NCBI GenBank assembly: GCA_013396635.1
Contig: WBMW01005039.1
Location: forward strand, 395,738-459,737
DNA: 64,000 nucleotides
Source: Penelope pileata
Taxonomy: Eukaryota > Chordata > Aves > Galliformes > Cracidae
Direction: 5' to 3'
In this document: positions 12,401 through 23,600 of the stretch, piece by piece
Numbering within the stretch: position 1 is the stretch's first letter
Layout: each line of letters begins with the position of its first letter
Notes under the pieces: generated by a model
What the model was told of the DNA's origin: nothing
What the model saw: the letters and a program-made list of their open reading frames with translations, nothing else
Database searches by the model: none
Made by a program: the position numbers and the translations under genes

Positions 12401-14312
12401 AAGTTCCTATTTTTTGTGCACGGCAGGGAGATGAACCGGAGACAGACATACGAACAGGCCAACAAGGTCTTTGACAAAGCCATGAAACTCGAGCAAGAAT
12501 TTGGAGAGTATTTTACAGGTGAGTGTCCTGAGTAGGTTCGTGTCTGATTTAATTTTGTTTTTCCAGTTGGCAGCTGTGACCTCTACCAGCACTGTCTTAC
12601 TGCAGGGTCATGAGAAAATGTCCAGCTCTGTCAAAGCAAAAAGAAATGGCACTCTGCCAGCATGGCTGTACAAAGGGACTGTTCAGAGATCACTGGATAA
12701 GAGTAAACCAGCTCAAGAGGAGGACAGAAGTTGTCAGGCAGGATTTTCTGAGGTTGTGAAAGCCTATCACCAACTTTAATAATAGTAATAAAAAAAAAAA
12801 GAAAGAAAACAGGTAGGGGAAGCACAACATAGATTCATAGATAACTCCCTGCACTGGGGAAAATGAGAACAGAGTCATTTTGAAGAGGAAAGATAAGCAT
12901 TAGTGACCTAAATGGTGGAAACTGCCCTGAGTTATTACAACAAAACATCTTCCCAAAAGGACTGGAAGTTTGGCTGACTTCCTGAGTCTTTGCTGAAGAG
13001 CCAGCGAAAGGCTGCCTGGCAATTCGTGCTTGCAGAGATCAGCTGCTCGTGACAGAGGGATCCTTGTGCATTAAGAAACTAACGTTTGTAGCGAGTGATT
13101 AATTCTGGAAAATTGCAGACAGAGGCAGGGAAACTGGTCTTCCATCTTCCCTCCATTGTGCTACCCGTGCCCTCCAAAGCTGAGGAATGATAATCCTGCC
13201 CAGCGCTGTGTTACCCACCTAGCAGTCACTGTGAAAAATCCCAGGCAGAACATTTTCCAAATCTCAGCTGAGCAGCTGTATGGGTACAACAGCGTGAGAG
13301 CCTTCCCCAGGACGCTGTCTTGGGGAGCGCTTCCAGAGCTGCAGGCTGCTCTTCCAGGAAGGACAAACACCAAGGAAACGCACGCAGTGGTTCTGCCAAG
13401 CCCTCAGCACGCCGTCAGGCAGCCTCACGTGGACTGCAGGCTTGTGGCTGACCTGGGGAAGGAATGCTCTTGGCTGCAGCCCAGCCCAGATGAAAGAAGT
13501 CAGTAATGGGCAGCGAGGTGGATGCTGTAGGGAATTCTGTGCCAGGAACTTTATAATTAGGGAACAGAGGCACTGGAGGACGGTCCTGGCTTGGCTACAG
13601 AGGCAGCTGAGGTACCAGAAAGCTGTGGCCCACTGTGTGCATCTCCTGGTGCAGGAAATGCACTGAAGCCTTTTGTGTTGTCCGTGCTCAGCAGCAGGGC
13701 TGTCACTGGTCCCTGGGAAAGCATTACTGCTGGGGCATATCCACTGTTCCTGTAACTCCCATCCTGAAGTGTAGGAAGTAACAGGAGAGAGCTGGGTGGA
13801 CAAATCCAGCACCTCGGGGTGCGTGTGTTGGTCCCTGCAGATCCCTGGAAGGCCGCAGCCTGCCCGGTGCCTGGGCCCAGTGCCCGGAGCCTCGGCACGG
13901 CCGTGGGACACGGTTCACAAAGCTGATTAGTGGCTGTTGTGAGAGTCTGGCTGGCACTTCACACACGCCAGCAGCTCTGCCGGCGTGGGATCAGCTCGAG
14001 CTCGTGCTAATCCCCTCAGCCACGCTGCTTTAACCCTCTGTGTCACCGCATGCCTGTCACAGCTCCTCTGACACAGGCCGGGCGCTCGCTGTTGGCTGCA
14101 CTGTCCCGGCCCCCTGGCTGTGGGGAAGGCCTTCCCATAGCTCATGGCTGGGAAGGTGCAGCACTGCCCCGTGCTCAGGGTCCCTGTTGTTCTCTCCTCT
14201 TTCAGCCATCGTACAAGGAGACTCTCTCGAGGAGATCTACAGCAAAATCAAACAGATCATCGAGGACCAATCCGGGCACTACATCTGGGTCCCGTCCCCA
14301 GAGAAGCTCTGA
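483..14312 (+). CDS. DLG3: DLG3 (SAP102) MAGUK scaffold, C-terminal half, 5' truncated by window
   Basis: Coding exons: 483-597, 4737-4913, 5081-5156, then either 5755-5854 or 8414-8459, then 9246-9287 (optional), 9857-9907, 10531-10632, 10758-10930, 11445-11554, 12427-12518, 14206-14312 (TGA at 14310). With the 46-nt and 42-nt exons, the frame is open for 363 codons. Order of parts: linker after PDZ3 (EYSRFESKIHDLREQ); SH3 (begins ALFDYDRTRDS, contains DDEWWQAR); hinge; guanylate-kinase-like domain (YARPVIILGPTKDRINDD to the C-terminus IWVPSPEKL). The GK P-loop lacks the GxGKGT pattern, as in other MAGUKs, so it should bind proteins rather than phosphorylate GMP. The phrases TGMIESNRDFPGLSDDYYGAKNL and KRLQQAQLYPIAIF separate DLG3 from DLG1, DLG2 and DLG4. 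Known role: anchors NMDA receptors at excitatory synapses. The PDZ domains lie upstream of the window. Junctions were chosen by GT/AG sites plus phase, and all phases close. Confidence 0.96.
598..4736 (+). other. DLG3: DLG3 intron between linker and SH3 exons
   Basis: An intron of about 4.1 kb with donor gtaagg at 598 and acceptor cctttgcag at 4736. I found no conserved exon or repeat inside it. The open frames there are GC-rich noise without splice context or family resemblance. Confidence 0.75.
5755..5854 (+). CDS. DLG3: DLG3 alternative hinge exon A (33 codons, basic, I3-type)
   Basis: The acceptor ttcttcacag precedes 5755 and the donor gtaagt follows 5854. It enters in phase 0 after ...IESNR and leaves in phase 1. 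It encodes a lysine/arginine-rich stretch containing KRKKSFRLSRKFPFYKSK. This resembles the alternative hinge insert of DLG1 and DLG2 that is known to bind protein 4.1/ERM proteins. Joined to 9246 it continues as QGVTSNTSDSESSS. Its 100-nt length is 1 mod 3, the same as exon B, so A and B are interchangeable but cannot be used together. Inclusion in transcripts is inferred, not shown. Confidence 0.85.
8414..8459 (+). CDS. DLG3: DLG3 alternative hinge exon B (15 codons, DFPGLSDDYYGAKNL)
   Basis: This exon lies between acceptor aaatcag and donor gtaagt. It enters in phase 0, leaves in phase 1 and is 46 nt long. The peptide DFPGLSDDYYGAKNL is the characteristic hinge peptide of the main mammalian SAP102 isoform. 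A long C/T-rich run (about 8330-8400, repeated ctctctcc and ctcccc) lies just before the acceptor. It is an unusually strong polypyrimidine tract and a plausible PTB-type regulatory element (inference). Confidence 0.9.
9246..9287 (+). CDS. DLG3: DLG3 cassette exon (42 nt, GVTSNTSDSESSS)
   Basis: A short exon with acceptor tttgcag and donor gtaagt. It enters and leaves in the same phase and is divisible by three, so it can be skipped without changing frame. It encodes a serine-rich acidic peptide like the VTSNASDSESS segment of DLG1, with candidate casein-kinase-2-type serines. It directly precedes the KGQEDTILSYEPVTRQE exon (9857-9907). Confidence 0.88.
12519..14205 (+). other. DLG3: Last DLG3 intron
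   Basis: Donor gtgagt at 12519 and acceptor ctctttcag at 14205. It contains a short A-rich tract near 12,788 and no recognisable exon. Confidence 0.75.
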
Positions 14313-14569
14313 AGATGACCCCCACCTGCTTCCCTGCGAGCAGAAGATCCGAAGTCCCACCCCACCCAAGCCCTCTGCCCCAAGGGGGTGGGATATGGAA
14401 ACTATTCCTGCCCCCTTTTTTAGATCGTCGCAAAATTGAGTTTTCTAGTCCTGTTTCTTTTGTTGGGATGAACTGATCTCATTCATCACGTGACTGTTCC
14501 CACCATTCCTGCATGGACCTTCCCACTGCTCCATTAGAGACAGACGAGAACCCATTCAAGAGTCGTTTT

Positions 14570-14590
14570 TTATTATTATTATTATTATTA
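14570..14590 (+). repeat. (ATT)n microsatellite in DLG3 3' UTR
   Basis: About seven tandem TTA/ATT units in the proposed 3' UTR, likely length-polymorphic. Confidence 0.9.
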
Positions 14591-14762
14591 ACTAAACCGA
14601 GAGTCAAGATGGGAGGAGGCAGCTAAGGACTAACGTAAGAATCCAGTGAAACAAGGGACTCTGAGAACACGAGCTGGTGTCAGAGCTCCAGGGGCATTTT
14701 TTTTTTCCCAAGTGTGACTGTCTAGCAGCTCTGAACAGCGCGACAGAAAGGCAGCAGAAGGC

Positions 14763-14832
14763 ATTTTATTTATCTGTATATGTAATTTATATATAATATA
14801 GAGAAAGATATTATATATATATTATATATATC
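14763..14832 (+). repeat. AT-rich palindromic tract in DLG3 3' UTR
   Basis: Alternating A/T sequence with mirrored blocks (atataatata and atattatata types) around gagaaag. It could fold into a long A/U hairpin in the mRNA or a cruciform in DNA. Its function is unknown. Confidence 0.7.
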
Positions 14833-16576
14833 TATCTGTGTGGACTAGGAAACCTGAGGGACCTCTTCAAAGGTACTGTATTCTGGCAAGGATCTTTCAG
14901 TTTCTTTGTCCCAGCTGCTGGGCAGAGGGAATCCACGTGGGCAGAAGCGACAAAGGCAGCACCACGGAGCATCTCTGTCCCACCCAGCTCCTGCCAGCAG
15001 CGGGGAGCAGAGCCCACAGCCCTGCACCCACAGGAAAGGGACCGGAGGTGACACAGCGCTGAGCTGAGTGAGGCTGGGAGCTACAGCCTGGGCAGGAGGC
15101 TGCAGAGCGAGAGAATGGATGATGCTACATATTAAATTGCACATTGTTTTACACGCCACCGTATCTGTTTGCATGAGAGGTTTCCTTTTGGTTCTATTTT
15201 TTTAAGCTGATGTTAAACCAAAACCATATTGTGTTGCTGTGTTGGCTTTTTTGTTTTTTTTTTCCTTCATTATTCCATTTTTTTTCTCTTGTTAATAATG
15301 AACTGAACGGGTATAAAATCCAGTTTTTTAACTTATTTTTTAAGCTGGCTCTATTGTAAATAGAATCTAAATCCGAGGTGTTTAGCTAGGAAATACTCTA
15401 CCAGCCACATGAAACCAATGTACTCGCTGTCCTGTGTTGCTGTGGAATAGCTGGGATGGGGCTGGCCCCGTGCTTGTAGGTGACGTGATCCCTTCTGGCT
15501 CGTGGCAGCACACTGGCACTGGCCACCAGCAGGAAGAAGCCTGGCTGTGCCTTGGATGGATGCTCAGCATTTTCCAGATCAGTGAGAATTGAGCAGCAGC
15601 TGAAACCTTCCTCCCTCAGTGCTCCCTGTGTAGGTGGTGGGGAAGGAGCACTCACCTCTGCTGGTTCTGTCTGACCTCGCTGCAGAACTCCTCTTGCTGA
15701 AGCTGGGCTGTACTCCCTCTCCCAAATTTACCTTAGGAAGCTGACGTGGGTGCTGTGTGCTCTCAGTTTGTGGGGATGGGGTAACGCAGCTCTGTGCTGG
15801 GGCTTTTCCATGGGGCAGTGTTAGTGCTGAGAGGGGGCCCTGTGCTGAGGAATGTTCCTCTGGGAGGAAGCTGCATCTGGAGTGGGGCTCCATCATGGAA
15901 CACAGCCTCACGTGGAGCTGTGGGGAAGCTCACAGCCTCAGAGCTGCAGCGTGGGGTACTCAGGTGAGGGAGGAGAGCTGTCTCCTTACAAAGCCCCTGC
16001 ACACACTGCTCCCTAGGCACAGCCCTGGGCACCAGCCCATAGGCAGCCACTGCCAGCAGGTAAGTCAGGCTGTTCCTGTACAGGGGTGAGCGAACGCAGC
16101 GGGTGCCAGTCCCCTTCCCTGGAGGAGGGGATGCACGGGGCACAGAGTGCATGAGACCCGCTGTGACTGGTGGGAAGCTGCCTCCACTCATCCTGCATCA
16201 CGAGGAGCCCCACGGGGACCAAGCAGCCTCCTGGGACAGAACGCAGCGCTGCTAGCGGGGAGGAGGATTCTGCTGCCAGCAGGACCTGCCCTAAAGGAGT
16301 GAACTTTGGCCATGGATCCCAGCTCAGCACCTCGTGCCCTGCCCACTGCTCCGGGTGCTGCAGACGTCCGTCCCTGGAGAAGTGGAGTAAGTGAACCACA
16401 CATCTGTAGGATGTAAATCACACGGCTCCTGTCATTTCTTTTTCTAACAGCCTGTCTCCCTCCTCGAGTCACATGGAGAAAAAGCTGATTGCTCCATGGC
16501 AGAGCTGGCAGTAGCGAATCGATCACGGCAACACTCGTTGCTTACCAGTGTTTCTTCCAAGGAGACGTCTATTTTT

Positions 16577-16582
16577 AATAAA
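16577..16582 (+). terminator. DLG3: Candidate DLG3 polyadenylation signal AATAAA
   Basis: A canonical hexamer about 2.3 kb after the stop codon, followed within 30 nt by a T/G-containing stretch (tctgtcttgg). This is the best candidate for the main DLG3 mRNA end. Alternatives are ATTAAA at 15131 and hexamers around 18,344. Confidence 0.5.
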
Positions 16583-16600
16583 CAGAGAGTTGCAAAGAAC

Positions 16601-19600
16601 TCTGTCTTGGAGGCCTTCTTGGGGAGTGTGGCACTGGGTGCCAGGTCTGCTTTCTGGTGCTGATCTCAGCAATTATGATAGGGTCCTTCCACAGCAAACC
16701 TCAGTCCTGCAGGTATCACACTGAGTAAAAAAAAAACTGCGGCATATTGTAAGGCTGTCACTGAGAACTTGCCTAAAAGAAGTGGCCTCCTTTATTTGCA
16801 GCCACAACCAGGCCACTGATGAGCTCTCTCTTGTTGTCACACAGGTTGACTTGGGTTGGATGACACCATGTTGGAGTCACAGCTGGAACTGCATGGAGCT
16901 AACGCTGTTAATGGGGTCTGTAGGCTGCTACCTCATTGTTCCTGCATTGGATGTGAAGGCAGCACAGTGTGTGTCTGTATGTATGTGTGGGTATATATAG
17001 TCCAGCTAATGCAGAGCACCCTTTTGCAGTTTAACATGTTATTTATACATCAGAAGACACAAAGCTGTACAGGCAACCAGTTTTTTTGTAGTATTTTTAA
17101 ATACAGGGAAGGGGAGCGTTAACTGGCAGCCGTGTGATGAACGGGGTGGCATTACACCTTCCTGGCTGAATCTGCTTTGTCATTGAGCTCAGCTAATTCA
17201 AAGGAGAGAGGGTTTTTGGTCTTTAAATCTTGAAGTCTTTTTTCTCCTTTCCAACTGCACACTCCTGTCTCTGCAGTTGCTGCAGTTACTTGACCCTCTG
17301 CTCCTTGCTGAGCACAGAGCACGGTGCCTCTGAGGCTATGGGAGAGGGTTTTAAGGGAATTTAATAACAGCTTTCTCCAAAAGCTTTTCCCTGTTGGTGC
17401 CTGAGGTGCAGGCACCTGAATATACAGCTTTTCTTGCTCCTGATGCCTGGCAGCATAAGCTTCAAGGATTACTTCTCTCTGCCTTCCTCAGAGCTCCCCA
17501 GCAGGATTCATGGAACCACAGCATCTGCTGTGAAGGAGGTAAAGTCACTGTCACCTCTTCCCTTGAAGAACCCTTAGGTACTCCCTGCTTTTCACTTTCA
17601 TATCCCTGCCTCCAAAATGAAGGGGATGGGGTTTGACTTCAGCTTTTCAACGCCAGTCAGGAGCAGTGGGTTGTGGGGGTCAGTCAGCGTGGCAGCTGCT
17701 GATGGTGCAGGCACGTGGGAGGCGATGACTGGGAGCAGCGACGTGCTGGGACCACGCGGTGCTGACAGTGGTCCTTCCTCCCTATTCTTAGTTCCAGTGC
17801 ACTACTTGACAAAAGCTTCTGCCCAATCCTCTAATGAGCTTCAGTCGTCTTCCAATTACTTTGATTTCTGTTTACTGTAATCACTTCAATTCTTCCGGGC
17901 TTGACCTAAGCACAAGTGGCCAGGCCAGCCCCTCTCCCTGCCTCCCCAGAACACTGAGCAGTAACAGGAATGCTTCAAACTGTGCAGTGGGAGGCAGCCG
18001 TGGGCACAGCCCACACGGACCATTTCATGACACTGCATTTCTATTGCTGTCTATAGACTCCTGCTGCTCCCCAAACAGTTAAGAAATTATCAGATTAGGA
18101 AAAAAGGGCATAAATACCAGCTTGAGGGTGAGGGATTTGTGAACTACTGCCCTGGAGGATGCATTTGTGTTCTGCAAAGCCGGGAGCAACTCTGCAGTTA
18201 GAGAGCAAACACCCAGCACACGCTGTAGTTTGTGATGTGCAAATCAGAAACCACGGCTGCAATGCCACCTCCTGGAGCCATCTGCTCACATCTCAGGATC
18301 TCCAGATTCACCAAGCTGAAGCCAAGCTGCTGCACAAAACCGATCAATAAAAGGAGAAGACTCGAGGAGTGAACAGAACCAATCTTATTTTTCCACGTCA
18401 GCTCTTGCTGACTTAGAAGACTTATGTCCCATAGTCATCCTGGATGGAATAACTGGACTGTAATGCAACATTGAGCTTGGAAAAATAAACACTGAGCCTA
18501 ACTTGCACGGGCCAGCCTGCATCTACACCCGGAAACTCAGCCTGCAAAGTAGGGTGCTCGCATGCAAACTGCTTATTGGGAATGGCCACTGGAAATTCAG
18601 CTAATTAAGGTCTGATTCAACTCAGAGAGGAATTCTTGCTCTATTTAAAACCTATGACAAATACTAAGCCTGGAATAAAGTGTACAATGCAAAAACAAGC
18701 AGCAAAGAGGTAAGAAGTACCATCAGCAGAGCCAATAACTGCGCTGATTTGGCCTCACTAGTGAAGTCTGTAGCACAAGAGAAATCAAACTGGGAAAAAA
18801 AAAAATTTCCAAGGAAAAAAATGCAAACAATTCTGGCTGTAGGCAAAAACACCTTTAATGCTTGCTGCCTTTCAGTGGCTGTACGTAATTACCTGCCATA
18901 CTTACTGGGCAACCGTGACCTCCTCGTCTGGTACAGTATGACACCTTTACCTGGTTGTGCAAGTCAAAACTGAGAGCCATAATTAAAGGTGGCCAGGCAG
19001 GTAGCAAGGAGCCACACAAGCAGCAAGGACTACCTCTGGCTCCATGGCATCCCTTGTGCCTGCATTAACGTGATGCAGTGTATGTCTGCAAAACTGTGAC
19101 TCCAGCAGGATTTTATGGGACAGGTGAGGCCTGGCTTTTTATGGGTTCAAAGGTGTTTTAGTTAAACAGACAGTGCATTGCTCATTAAAAATCTGAAAGC
19201 AGCTGCTCACAGAGATCTAAATCAGTGAACTGAGCTCCCTAGGTGCAGAATTTGCTCTAGACAAACCCTCCTCCTATTTGTCTCCCAGGAACCACCTGCA
19301 GTCAGACAGCCCAGCTGATGTGTCTGGGTACCGTAGAGGGAATGCCACACAAGTTCAGTGGAAGTGGCTTCTGCTGCTTATGTGACCAAAGCTGGAAGAA
19401 TAAAGGCCCTGTGGTAGACCTCGGGAATAAGACCAGGTAAATAATCTCCAGCTGAGGATACCAGAGCACTCCCAGCGCACTGCACTAAGCACACTAAGCT
19501 CTTCTTTCAGAGCATGTCAGTCTTGCAGAATGGAGTACAACTAATGTAATTTCTTCTTTTCCATAGCCAGCATCCTGCTGTTAGCAGCCCTGTGCTCTTT

Positions 19601-20425
19601 CTGAAGAGGCTTTAAGAATCTGCCCATAAGGAAAATACACTTAGAGGTCTGGGTTTTTTTTTTTAAATCAAAGTTTAATAAATCTTGGTCAAAACACTTA
19701 CAGCTCTCTAGTAAGCAAACAAGAGGACCCAAAATGACTGTAGGTACAATGTCCCTTGAGAGAGCTTCAGTGTCCTCTTACAGAAACAGCAGAATTCATT
19801 TATAGGATGTATGTCCAGTTGTAGATCATACAAATGTATCCACGGGCCATCTTACTTCTGAAGCTGCCAACGAAGCAGCAGTGGTTGCACAGAACTATTT
19901 ATATCTCTTAACCTCAGTCCATCATCCCTATCCATGCTGAATTTCAGTTGGGATATACCTCTGTAGGCAATCCAGCTGTAGCTGGATCCATCCACTCACC
20001 AGCCTGTGTTTTTGTATGGATTTGGGGGAATTTGATGCTGAACTGTGCCTGGCATGTTGCAGTTAGCAGTCTATAAAAAAGCTTTAGCTTTCTTCTTAGT
20101 TAAAGCTTTAGCTTTTTTCTGTGAGCTGGACAGCACCTGCTCTTTTTTATTCTAACTAAATTGTGATCCTGGCAAACAGCTCTGAATTCTTGTCCATGAA
20201 ATGGATTGAAAAGTAAACAGTCTGATAAATATTTATGCAGGAAGACAGCTATGGCACCCAGAGGAGATGCCTGGTCTTGGAACACTTTCCTTGTTCACAG
20301 TGCCACTTACTCCTAAAATCAGACATTTAAATTAACCTGTGACACAACAGCAGGCCCATCTCATGAAAAACTTACATATTTGTTTCTGTTATATAGCTCC
20401 ACAGAATGAAAATTATTCCCTAGAG
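16601..20425. other. Intergenic region between DLG3 and TEX11 3' ends
   Basis: The two genes converge here. There is no ORF with family resemblance. Several scattered AATAAA hexamers on the plus strand (for example near 18,344 and 18,484) could serve extended DLG3 transcripts. Base composition shifts from GC-rich to AT-rich across this stretch. Confidence 0.6.
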
Positions 20426-20439
20426 GGGAAACAATAACA

Positions 20440-20445
20440 TTTATT
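20440..20445 (-). terminator. TEX11: Candidate TEX11 polyadenylation signal (AATAAA, minus strand)
   Basis: TTTATT on the plus strand, 170 nt past the TEX11 stop. It would give a short 3' UTR ending near 20,425. Another hexamer near 20,146 is the alternative. Confidence 0.55.
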
Positions 20446-20614
20446 CAATGAACACTTCCTAAAAAGTACATAACTTTGCCAACAAGAGGGAGATGCTGGT
20501 TTCTTTCCCACTGCTCCTGTGACCCATGCCCTTGCAGAGCTAACAGCCTCTTTCACGCAGCAGGATGTTTCCAAGAGAGACTGCTGTCCTCTTTTTCTGC
20601 AGTTGTGGCTGTCA

Positions 20615-23600
20615 TTATTCTTCATTTGGAAGAAACTCTCTTGCTCTGTCCAATTTGTCCAGAACCTCACTATAAAGACCAATCATCTGGAGAATATAAG
20701 CACCGTGGTTGTCTGAGTCAACAAGGGTGGATAAAGTTGTATCATTCAACTAGATAACACAAAGTAGTGGCAGGGAACAGGAGTAGGGAGATAGGTGGGA
20801 GACTACAACCAGCTTCTAAAGCTAGGATTTCAGATTGATGTAAAGGTTTTGGCACAGATTTAAACACAGGGCTTTAGTGTAAATCAGCAGCACCTCACAA
20901 AGGTGGATTTATTCGTACTGACATAAAGCACAGCTTATAGCTGAGTCTTAGATCAATTAATAAACCTGTTCTTACTGTATGAACTGATGTACTTAAAATA
21001 ACACAGAAGTTGCAACCAGTTCTTGATTGATTGGCTTGTGCATAAGGGAATAAATGATGACTGCATACACCAGCCAGGCTGTACTGTGCTGCAATTAAGA
21101 CAGGAACAGCAGCCAAAAACTGCAGAGAGAAGCTTACTTGTGACAGAGTAAGAAAAAGCAGTTGCTTTCTACAGAGGTAGTAGCTCTGAAATTTCTCCCT
21201 CACAGACTTAAAAATATGCTTGAAAGTATTCATGCAACAGATTTGAAGTGAACTGGTACAGCACCTTGCCTTTAGTGAAAGCAGGCAAGGTACAAGGAAT
21301 TCCCCATGGCCACAAACGGTCCCAAGTTTACTCCCTGTCAGCCAGCTGTGCAGTCCTTCCAGTAAAAAGGCACTATGTTATTCTTTCTACTGCATACCAA
21401 ATCCATTCCAGCCTCACTTTGAAAAAAACTTTTATTAGCATCAAGCTTCCCCAAAATATGTAGGTACCATCCTGCCCTTGAAAATCTTTAAAGATCACAG
21501 GTAGTGGCTTCTTCACTCAGATCCATACCTTCAACACAAAACTTCACTTCCTCCCTTCCACTACTAACTTCCTATCAAATTCAGCCCAGACATCCACTCC
21601 AATTCCTCAAATCCATTTGCTTATGCTTACATGGCCTTCGTAGCTTTTCTTCAGAGATCCAAGATGGTTGAGGAAACGCATTCCTAATCCACACCACTGC
21701 TCTGCTTCCTTATATTTGCCAACAGTATACTGAAATATTCCTGTGTTCCAGGCTCTCGTCATCAGCCAAAGGATCTCCATCTCTGGGTAACTATCCTGGA
21801 GCAGTAAACAGCATAGGAGAACAGTGATTCTTCTTTTCCCCTAAGCAAAGGGGAAAACTCTTTCAGAGCTATCCTGTACTTCACAGCCCACCTGCACTGC
21901 TGTCAAACAGCTCGCTTCCAGCACGGAGAAGTCATGTTGCAGTTACTTATGGGTAGGTCAGAAATACAGTTCTGTGGGACTGAGAATTATGCTAGAATGG
22001 AAGCATGCTTTCCTAAGAGTCCATCTGCAGACAGGCTGGAATTGCTGCTGCAGCACCCAGCAGTTTCTCCAAACAGCACTGTACAGCAGGACCTACTCAC
22101 TGAAGATCAGAAAGCAGTTTCTGATGTCTTCAGAATTTTTCTACAGGCTGTGGCAATGGTTTACCAGTGTGAATAATGTTCTGTACAACCAGAACGTCAC
22201 CAGATTTGTAGATGAGAACTTTAGTAAAAGGCAGGTATGAATGTGGACATGTTCTTTTTTTGGAAAGCAAGGAACAGCATATCTTTATGTCATTTTTTTT
22301 ACAAAAGAAGTGGCATTCAAACCTGACTAAAGAAACAGCCATGCGCTGGAATGAAGTTATGAAATGTACTGTTGGCATCACTAGTCCAAAAGAACAGGAA
22401 TACTCCTTAACTGATTAACTCATTAGCTATGAATTCTAAGTAGAAATATCTGACTTCCTCATTACAACTGCCATCAGGGTACAGCACATGCTTCAGGCCT
22501 TAAAGGAATACCAGAAATGCTTACAGAAAGATTTTACTCTCCATCAGCCTCTCCTTACAGAAACAAGGCACTCGAGAACAAATGTGGTTCAATAAGTACT
22601 GACAGCACAAGAATCTAGTTCTAGGTCATTTGGAAAAAAAACCAATCGCACAGTAAGTTCTTAAGTACATCTACAAGACACATTTGAGGGGGGGGGGGGG
22701 AAAAAAAAAGAAAGAGGGGTATCTAAATTTTACCCAGCTTTAAACTGATCCAGAAAAGTAATCTACATTTACAATACCATATTCAGCATAAGAATATAGA
22801 AAGCAAAAGGAAGAAAGATGTTCTAGATCAAGAAGTTTCTAAAACAGGCACTGAAATTTGGCCTTAAATGTCTCTAAAAAAGCCCTTACAAATCAAGAAA
22901 AATTCATAATGCAGTTATAAATATAGAAAAACCATTCCTTCTGAGGTAATTTCAGTGCATCTTTTACTGAAGAAGTCTTAGCTGCTTCATATGTAACGAC
23001 TATAAAATGTTCAGTCCACTAATTATTCTCAATTTGATGATAAAAAATTTTAAATATGCTCACAATGAAATCCCAAACTTTGGTTTTCCTGTTCAACTTA
23101 CTGTGCTGCTGATTACACTCAGAGCATCTTCAAAGTAGCCCCACACCTCTTGCAGCACACAGGTGTCCAAGTCTGTTACTCCAGTTGGCAGAGAAAGATT
23201 AATCAAACTATGTAAGCATTTGCTGGGAACCAAAACAGAGTGAAAGAGGAAACATTAAATATCACATGCACAGAGTGAACAGCTACATTTTAGCATCAGC
23301 TTTTAGCACATTAACTTGGGCCTCCATGATTGCCATCCTGATATGTCCACCTCTGTGGACATTGATATTCTTACAGCAGAAGCATACACTTTCCTACCAT
23401 CAGAGCTTATTCATAGAAGCTGTGCAAAAAGGAAAATCAAGAGCAGCAAGCATTTCTTTATTTTAATTGCTGGGCTTGTAGTGTTTTCATGAGATCCTAT
23501 ACATGACAGCAAGGACAAAGATACGTTCTCTAATTTCACCACCAACAGCTAAGTACTCAGTGTCCTTAGAAAATCAGTAACAAATACATGGGTTCTGAAA

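Larger units (their letters stand above)
14313..16600 (+). other. DLG3: DLG3 3' UTR (proposed)
   Basis: The sequence after the DLG3 stop has no coding ORF of note. It is rich in A/T-run elements: an ATT repeat near 14570, an AT palindrome near 14766-14830 and T-runs near 15250. A canonical AATAAA is at 16577-16582, with earlier ATTAAA at 15131-15136. Either could be used. The distal end at about 16,600 is an inference from the signal and could be longer. Confidence 0.6.
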
